Shown: piece by piece, positions 7,329-9,978 of the stretch
How positions within the stretch are numbered: position 1 is the first letter of the stretch
Layout of the letters: the number at the start of each line of letters is the position of its first letter
From: Idiomarina sp. UBA6142
Lineage (GTDB): Bacteria > Pseudomonadota > Gammaproteobacteria > Enterobacterales > Alteromonadaceae
DNA length: 9,978 nucleotides
Reading direction: 5' to 3'
NCBI GenBank assembly: GCA_002423905.1
Contig: DIVC01000072.1
Location: forward strand, 23,458 to 33,435
Program-made: the position numbers and the translations under genes
Notes under the pieces: generated by a model
Database searches by the model: none
Seen by the model: the letters and a program-made list of their open reading frames with translations, nothing else
What the model was told of the DNA's origin: nothing

Positions 7329-8690
7329 ATGAGCAGTAACACCCGACATTTTGATTATTTAGCCATTGGTGCTGGCAGTGGCGGCATTGCTTCGGCCAAT
7401 CGCGCCGCCCAGCGCGGTGCTAAAGCGGCTGTGATTGAAGCCAAGGCGGTGGGTGGTACCTGTGTGAATGTGGGCTGTGTGCCGAAAAAAGTGATGTGGT
7501 ATGGCGCGCATATTGCTGAGGCACTCAAATATAGCTCCGCCTATGGTTTTGACCTGCAGCAAAATGGTTTTGACTGGGCCACCCTAGTTCGCAATCGCGA
7601 AGCCTATATTGAACGCATTCACGGTGGCTATCAGCGTGGCTTTGCCGCACATGGAGTAACCTACATTGAGGGTTTTGCGCGCTTTATTGATGCGCATACC
7701 GTTGAGGTCAATGGCGAGCGTATTCATGCCAACCACATCACCGTTGCCAGTGGTGCAAAATCGCGCTGGCCGGAGCTACCTGGCGCGGAGTATGGCATCG
7801 ACTCCGATGGCTTTTTTGCCCTCACCGAACAACCACGCAAAGCCGCTGTTGTCGGCGCTGGTTACATTGCGGTCGAAATTGCTGGGGTTTTACATGCCCT
7901 CGGTAGTGATACCCATTTACTGATAAGAGGCGACCATCCATTACGCGGTTTTGACCATGATATCACGACCATGCTACTACAACGCATGGAACACGATCGG
8001 CTTCCTCTGCACCGCCATTTTGTCCCTTCCGCAGTGATCAAACAGGCCGATGGACTGTTAACGATTACAGCGGCTGACGGTCAGCAGTTAACTGATATTG
8101 ATTGCCTGATTTGGGCGATTGGCCGCGACCCCAATAGCAGCGAGCTGAATTTAGCCGCAGCAGGTGTAGCCACCGACGAGTTCGGTCATATTGTGGTAGA
8201 TGCATGGCAAAACACCAATGTTCCGGGTATTTACGCCGTTGGCGATGTTACCGGTGCGGCGCAACTGACACCGGTCGCGATTAAAGCCGGACGCTTGCTG
8301 GCTGAGCGCCTGTTCAACCCAGCCATGAGTGATGCCAAGATGGATTTTCGTCACATTCCGACCATCGTATTTAGTCATCCGCCGATTGCCACCATTGGAC
8401 TTACTGAAGCCGAAGCACGTGAGCTGCATGGGGATGCGGTTAAAATCTACCGGTCTCAATTTGCCGCCATGTATAATGCCATCACCCCACACCGAGCGCT
8501 CACCACGGTGAAACTGGTTTGCTGGGGCGACGCAGAAAAAATTATCGGTTTACACGGTATCGGCGAAGGCATGGACGAAATCTTACAAGGATTTGCTGTT
8601 GCCATTCGTATGGGCGCCACCAAAGCTGACTTTGATGCCACCATAGCCCTGCACCCGACGTCGGCGGAAGAGTTCGTTACCCTGCGTTAA
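7329..8690 (+). CDS. gor: Glutathione-disulfide reductase
   Basis: This FAD-dependent enzyme reduces oxidised glutathione with NADPH in the cytoplasm and works as a homodimer. The 453-aa product matches the family length (E. coli 450). In order, it shows the FAD-binding GAGSGG (14-19) and the redox-active pair Cys45 and Cys50 in GGTCVNVGC. The NADPH-binding GAGYIAVEIAG follows, with its first glycine at 176. Arg200 and Arg206 (IRGDHPLRGFD) are spaced as in the E. coli pair that confers NADPH preference. Next come an FAD motif IYAVGDVTG and the C-terminal HPTSAEEF with active-site His442 and Glu447. These features separate it from mercuric reductase and lipoamide dehydrogenase. I found no convincing sigma-70 promoter or OxyR-type site in the 90-nt gap upstream. 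The permease gene follows after 30 nt, separated by a small hairpin at the gor stop codon. Confidence 0.96.
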   Translation: MSSNTRHFDYLAIGAGSGGIASANRAAQRGAKAAVIEAKAVGGTCVNVGCVPKKVMWYGAHIAEALKYSSAYGFDLQQNGFDWATLVRNREAYIERIHGGYQRGFAAHGVTYIEGFARFIDAHTVEVNGERIHANHITVASGAKSRWPELPGAEYGIDSDGFFALTEQPRKAAVVGAGYIAVEIAGVLHALGSDTHLLIRGDHPLRGFDHDITTMLLQRMEHDRLPLHRHFVPSAVIKQADGLLTITAADGQQLTDIDCLIWAIGRDPNSSELNLAAAGVATDEFGHIVVDAWQNTNVPGIYAVGDVTGAAQLTPVAIKAGRLLAERLFNPAMSDAKMDFRHIPTIVFSHPPIATIGLTEAEARELHGDAVKIYRSQFAAMYNAITPHRALTTVKLVCWGDAEKIIGLHGIGEGMDEILQGFAVAIRMGATKADFDATIALHPTSAEEFVTLR

Positions 8691-8700
8691 CCCAACGCAG
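8682..8700 (+). other. Hairpin spanning the gor stop codon
   Basis: CTGCGTT (8682-8688) and AACGCAG (8694-8700) form a perfect 7-bp stem with a 5-nt loop, and the gor stop codon (TAA, 8688-8690) sits at the loop edge. No T-run follows, so it is not a classical terminator. It ends 4 nt before the AGAAGG ribosome binding site of the permease gene. In mRNA it could mark a processing or 3'-end-protection site or tune translation of the next gene. The structure is plain in the sequence; any role is inference. Confidence 0.45.
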
Positions 8701-8720
8701 CAAAAGAAGGATAATTGTTT

Positions 8721-9470
8721 ATGGTACTGGCTCTGCTTGGTGCGATATTTATTGGTCTAAGTTTAGGTATATTTGGCTCAGGCGGCTCTATTTTAACCGT
8801 GCCGGTGCTGTTGTACTTAGCCGATATGCCCGCCAACACGGCAATTGCCTCATCCTTGCTGATTGTCGCCTTTATTAGCTTATTTGGCAGTTGGCCGAGC
8901 ATCCGCAAACAGTTGATATCTTGGCCACATGTTTGGTTATTTGGGGTGCCGGGTATGGTCGGTGCCTACTTGGGGGCATGGGCCGGCGGGATGGTAGATA
9001 GCCGTATCCAACTTGGTGTGTTTGTCGTGCTGATGGCCATCGCTGCGCTATTCATGTGGCGCGGTCGTAGCGCTGATAAGCCAGCACAAGCCATTCATGT
9101 TGCCAAAGTCATTGCTGATGGCTTGATAGTTGGCGCAGTCACTGGTTTTGTCGGTGTTGGCGGTGGCTTTTTAATTGTACCGGCATTAGTGCTACTCGGC
9201 GGTGTGACCATGGTTCGCGCTATTGGCACCAGCTTAGTGATTATTGCACTGAAGTCATTTGTCGGCTTTGCGAAATATTATTCGGTGTTAACCGCGCAAG
9301 GTCTCAATTTTGATTGGCCGATTATTGCCATGGTATCGATTGCTGGCATTGTCGGTAGCTTTGCCGGAAATTTCATTGGTTCACGCCTGCCACGGCAAGC
9401 CTTGCAAAAAGGCTTTGCCTTGTTTTTAGGGCTGATGGCTATTATCGTACTCACCCAATCTGTGCTCTAG
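8721..9470 (+). CDS. TauE/SafE family (DUF81) membrane permease, candidate sulfur-anion exporter
   Basis: This 249-aa integral membrane protein belongs to the TauE/SafE family, whose studied members move sulfite, sulfoacetate or related anions out of the cell. The family hallmark, a Gly-rich motif repeated in each half, is clear: GIFGSGGSILTVPVL near residues 18-32 and GFVGVGGGFLIVPALVL in the second half. About eight hydrophobic helices are visible, split by a polar loop (RGRSADKPAQ) near the middle. I chose the ATG at 8721, with AGAAGG 10 nt upstream; a TTG two codons earlier is possible. The rhodanese gene follows so closely that its ribosome binding site includes the last bases of this stop codon. 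That pairing, plus gor upstream, favours a sulfur-compound substrate, but this is inference from context. The substrate cannot be read from the sequence. Confidence 0.9.
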   Translation: MVLALLGAIFIGLSLGIFGSGGSILTVPVLLYLADMPANTAIASSLLIVAFISLFGSWPSIRKQLISWPHVWLFGVPGMVGAYLGAWAGGMVDSRIQLGVFVVLMAIAALFMWRGRSADKPAQAIHVAKVIADGLIVGAVTGFVGVGGGFLIVPALVLLGGVTMVRAIGTSLVIIALKSFVGFAKYYSVLTAQGLNFDWPIIAMVSIAGIVGSFAGNFIGSRLPRQALQKGFALFLGLMAIIVLTQSVL

Positions 9471-9473
9471 GAG
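9469..9473 (+). promoter_or_regulatory. Rhodanese ribosome binding site overlapping the permease stop codon
   Basis: AGGAG shares its first two bases with the permease stop codon TAG (9468-9470) and sits 6 nt before the ATG at 9480. Ribosomes finishing the permease would uncover this site, so the two genes are probably translationally coupled. Confidence 0.8.
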
Positions 9474-9479
9474 ATCATC

Positions 9480-9875
9480 ATGAAAACAGCTCAACAATTA
9501 GTCGCTGAAGCTAAATCACGTATTAACGAAGTGACGGTGCAGCAACTCCAGCAGGAGCTGGCTGATCATCATACCTTGCTCATTGATGTGCGCGAACCGG
9601 AAGAATTTGCTCAGGGCAGTGTTGACCGTGCCGTGAATATGCCGCGCGGCGTGTTAGAAATGAAAATTCACCTACATCCTTCCGTTGCCCATTTATGTGA
9701 GGGTGATCAGGCTCTCGCCAAACTCATCGACCAGCCAGTGTATTTGATATGTCGCTCAGGCGCACGTTCAGCATTAGCGGCTGATAGCTTGCGGCAGATG
9801 GGCTTTAAACGACCGATTTCAGTGGCTGGTGGTTTTGTCGCTTGGCAAGAAGCTGGTTTTCCCGTCGAAAAGTAG
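9480..9875 (+). CDS. Single-domain rhodanese (sulfurtransferase)
   Basis: Rhodanese domains carry sulfane sulfur as a persulfide on an active-site cysteine and pass it to cyanide, thiols or proteins. The 131-aa product has one domain (about residues 17-128). It carries the entry motif LLIDVREPEEF (33-43), the segment NMPRGVLEMKI, and the catalytic loop CRSGARS with the nucleophile Cys91, followed by AGGFVAWQEAGFPV. No signal peptide or membrane helix is present, so it is predicted to be cytoplasmic. The six-residue active loop is the size usual for sulfurtransferases rather than the longer loop of Cdc25-type phosphatases. A second cysteine (in HLCEGD) lies outside the active loop. It is the last gene of the gor-permease-rhodanese set and is followed by a strong terminator. 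The physiological sulfur donor and acceptor are unknown; persulfide exchange with glutathione would fit the operon but is inference. Confidence 0.93.
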   Translation: MKTAQQLVAEAKSRINEVTVQQLQQELADHHTLLIDVREPEEFAQGSVDRAVNMPRGVLEMKIHLHPSVAHLCEGDQALAKLIDQPVYLICRSGARSALAADSLRQMGFKRPISVAGGFVAWQEAGFPVEK

Positions 9876-9889
9876 CCATTCACGATAGT

Positions 9890-9922
9890 AACAGGCCGAG
9901 CATTTGAAGTGCTCGGCCTGTT
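9890..9922. terminator. Intrinsic terminator hairpin, probably bidirectional
   Basis: A perfect 13-bp stem (9890-9902 with 9910-9922; arms AACAGGCCGAGCA and TGCTCGGCCTGTT) encloses the 7-nt loop TTTGAAG. On the plus strand the right arm runs into TTT before a G, giving a short U-tract 15 nt after the rhodanese stop codon. The flanking A residues on the left give a similar, weaker tract on the minus strand. It therefore could also end a minus-strand gene whose stop codon is at 9927-9925. The stem is strong, but the U-tracts are short. Confidence 0.8.
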
Positions 9923-9924
9923 TG

Positions 9925-9978
9925 TCAGTCAATTTGGCGTCTATCGCCTTTACCCGTTTGATGCTCACGAGCTGGTGG
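9925..9978 (-). CDS. Possible C-terminal end of an unidentified minus-strand gene
   Basis: On the minus strand one frame is open from the window edge to a TGA at 9927-9925. It gives 17 residues (PPAREHQTGKGDRRQID), very polar and highly charged, like many bacterial protein tails. The stop falls 2 nt before the terminator hairpin, which is what a convergent gene would show. A second minus-strand frame is also open through here, but it continues into the antisense of the rhodanese. The fragment is too short to identify. If the call is wrong, this stretch is simply the intergenic region after the terminator. Confidence 0.4.
   Translation of the reverse strand, partial: PPAREHQTGKGDRRQID

Noticed and set aside
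8682..8700. The hairpin at the gor stop codon as an intrinsic terminator.
   Set aside because: The stem is only 7 bp and is followed by CAAAAGAAGG with no T-run; the downstream gene lacks an obvious promoter of its own.
9961..9978. A plus-strand gene starting at ATG 9961.
   Set aside because: No Shine-Dalgarno sequence precedes it and only six codons are visible, so it cannot be supported.

Overview
The window looks like chromosomal DNA of a free-living gammaproteobacterium. GC content is near 50%, genes are tightly packed, and the housekeeping proteins (TrpS, Rpe, oligopeptidase A, glutathione reductase) closely resemble their E. coli counterparts. A DUF2970 membrane protein and a lipoprotein dipeptidyl peptidase IV point toward marine Alteromonadales, perhaps Idiomarinaceae. 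That placement is an inference from gene content and recalled sequences; no search was run.

Layout. Positions 1-1393 (minus) hold rpe followed by the N-terminal 240 codons of trpS. The two overlap by 4 nt (ATGA), and the gph gene that separates them in E. coli is absent. A divergent intergenic region (1394-1544) contains a small dyad. It precedes two small plus-strand genes: an unrecognised exported or anchored protein of 102 aa (1545-1853) and a DUF2970 membrane protein (1883-2092). The DUF2970 gene runs 38 nt into the 3' end of the convergent prlC/opdA gene (2055-4142, minus). Divergent from prlC is a 760-aa lipoprotein DPP IV (4243-6525). It ends only 5 nt from the convergent ygjP-like metalloprotein gene (6531-7238, minus). 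Divergent from that is a probable operon gor - tauE/safE-type permease - rhodanese (7329-9875), closed by a strong hairpin terminator (9890-9922). The last 54 nt probably carry the C-terminus of another minus-strand gene.

Function. Two themes are visible. The first is peptide turnover: the DPP IV lipoprotein would remove X-Pro dipeptides in the envelope, and oligopeptidase A would finish short peptides in the cytoplasm. The second is thiol and sulfur handling: glutathione reductase, a candidate sulfur-anion exporter and a single-domain rhodanese are co-directional, and the last two are tightly coupled. The placement of prlC near gor recalls the E. coli order prlC-rlmJ-gor, with rlmJ replaced here by the DPP IV and ygjP genes.

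I found no mobile element, CRISPR array, tRNA, rRNA, prophage or defence gene, and no clear sign of a new system. The points most worth a second look are the unknown small gene with its dyad, the PrlC C-terminal extension that lies inside the DUF2970 overlap, the gor-permease-rhodanese operon with a hairpin at the gor stop codon, and the rpe-trpS overlap without gph.
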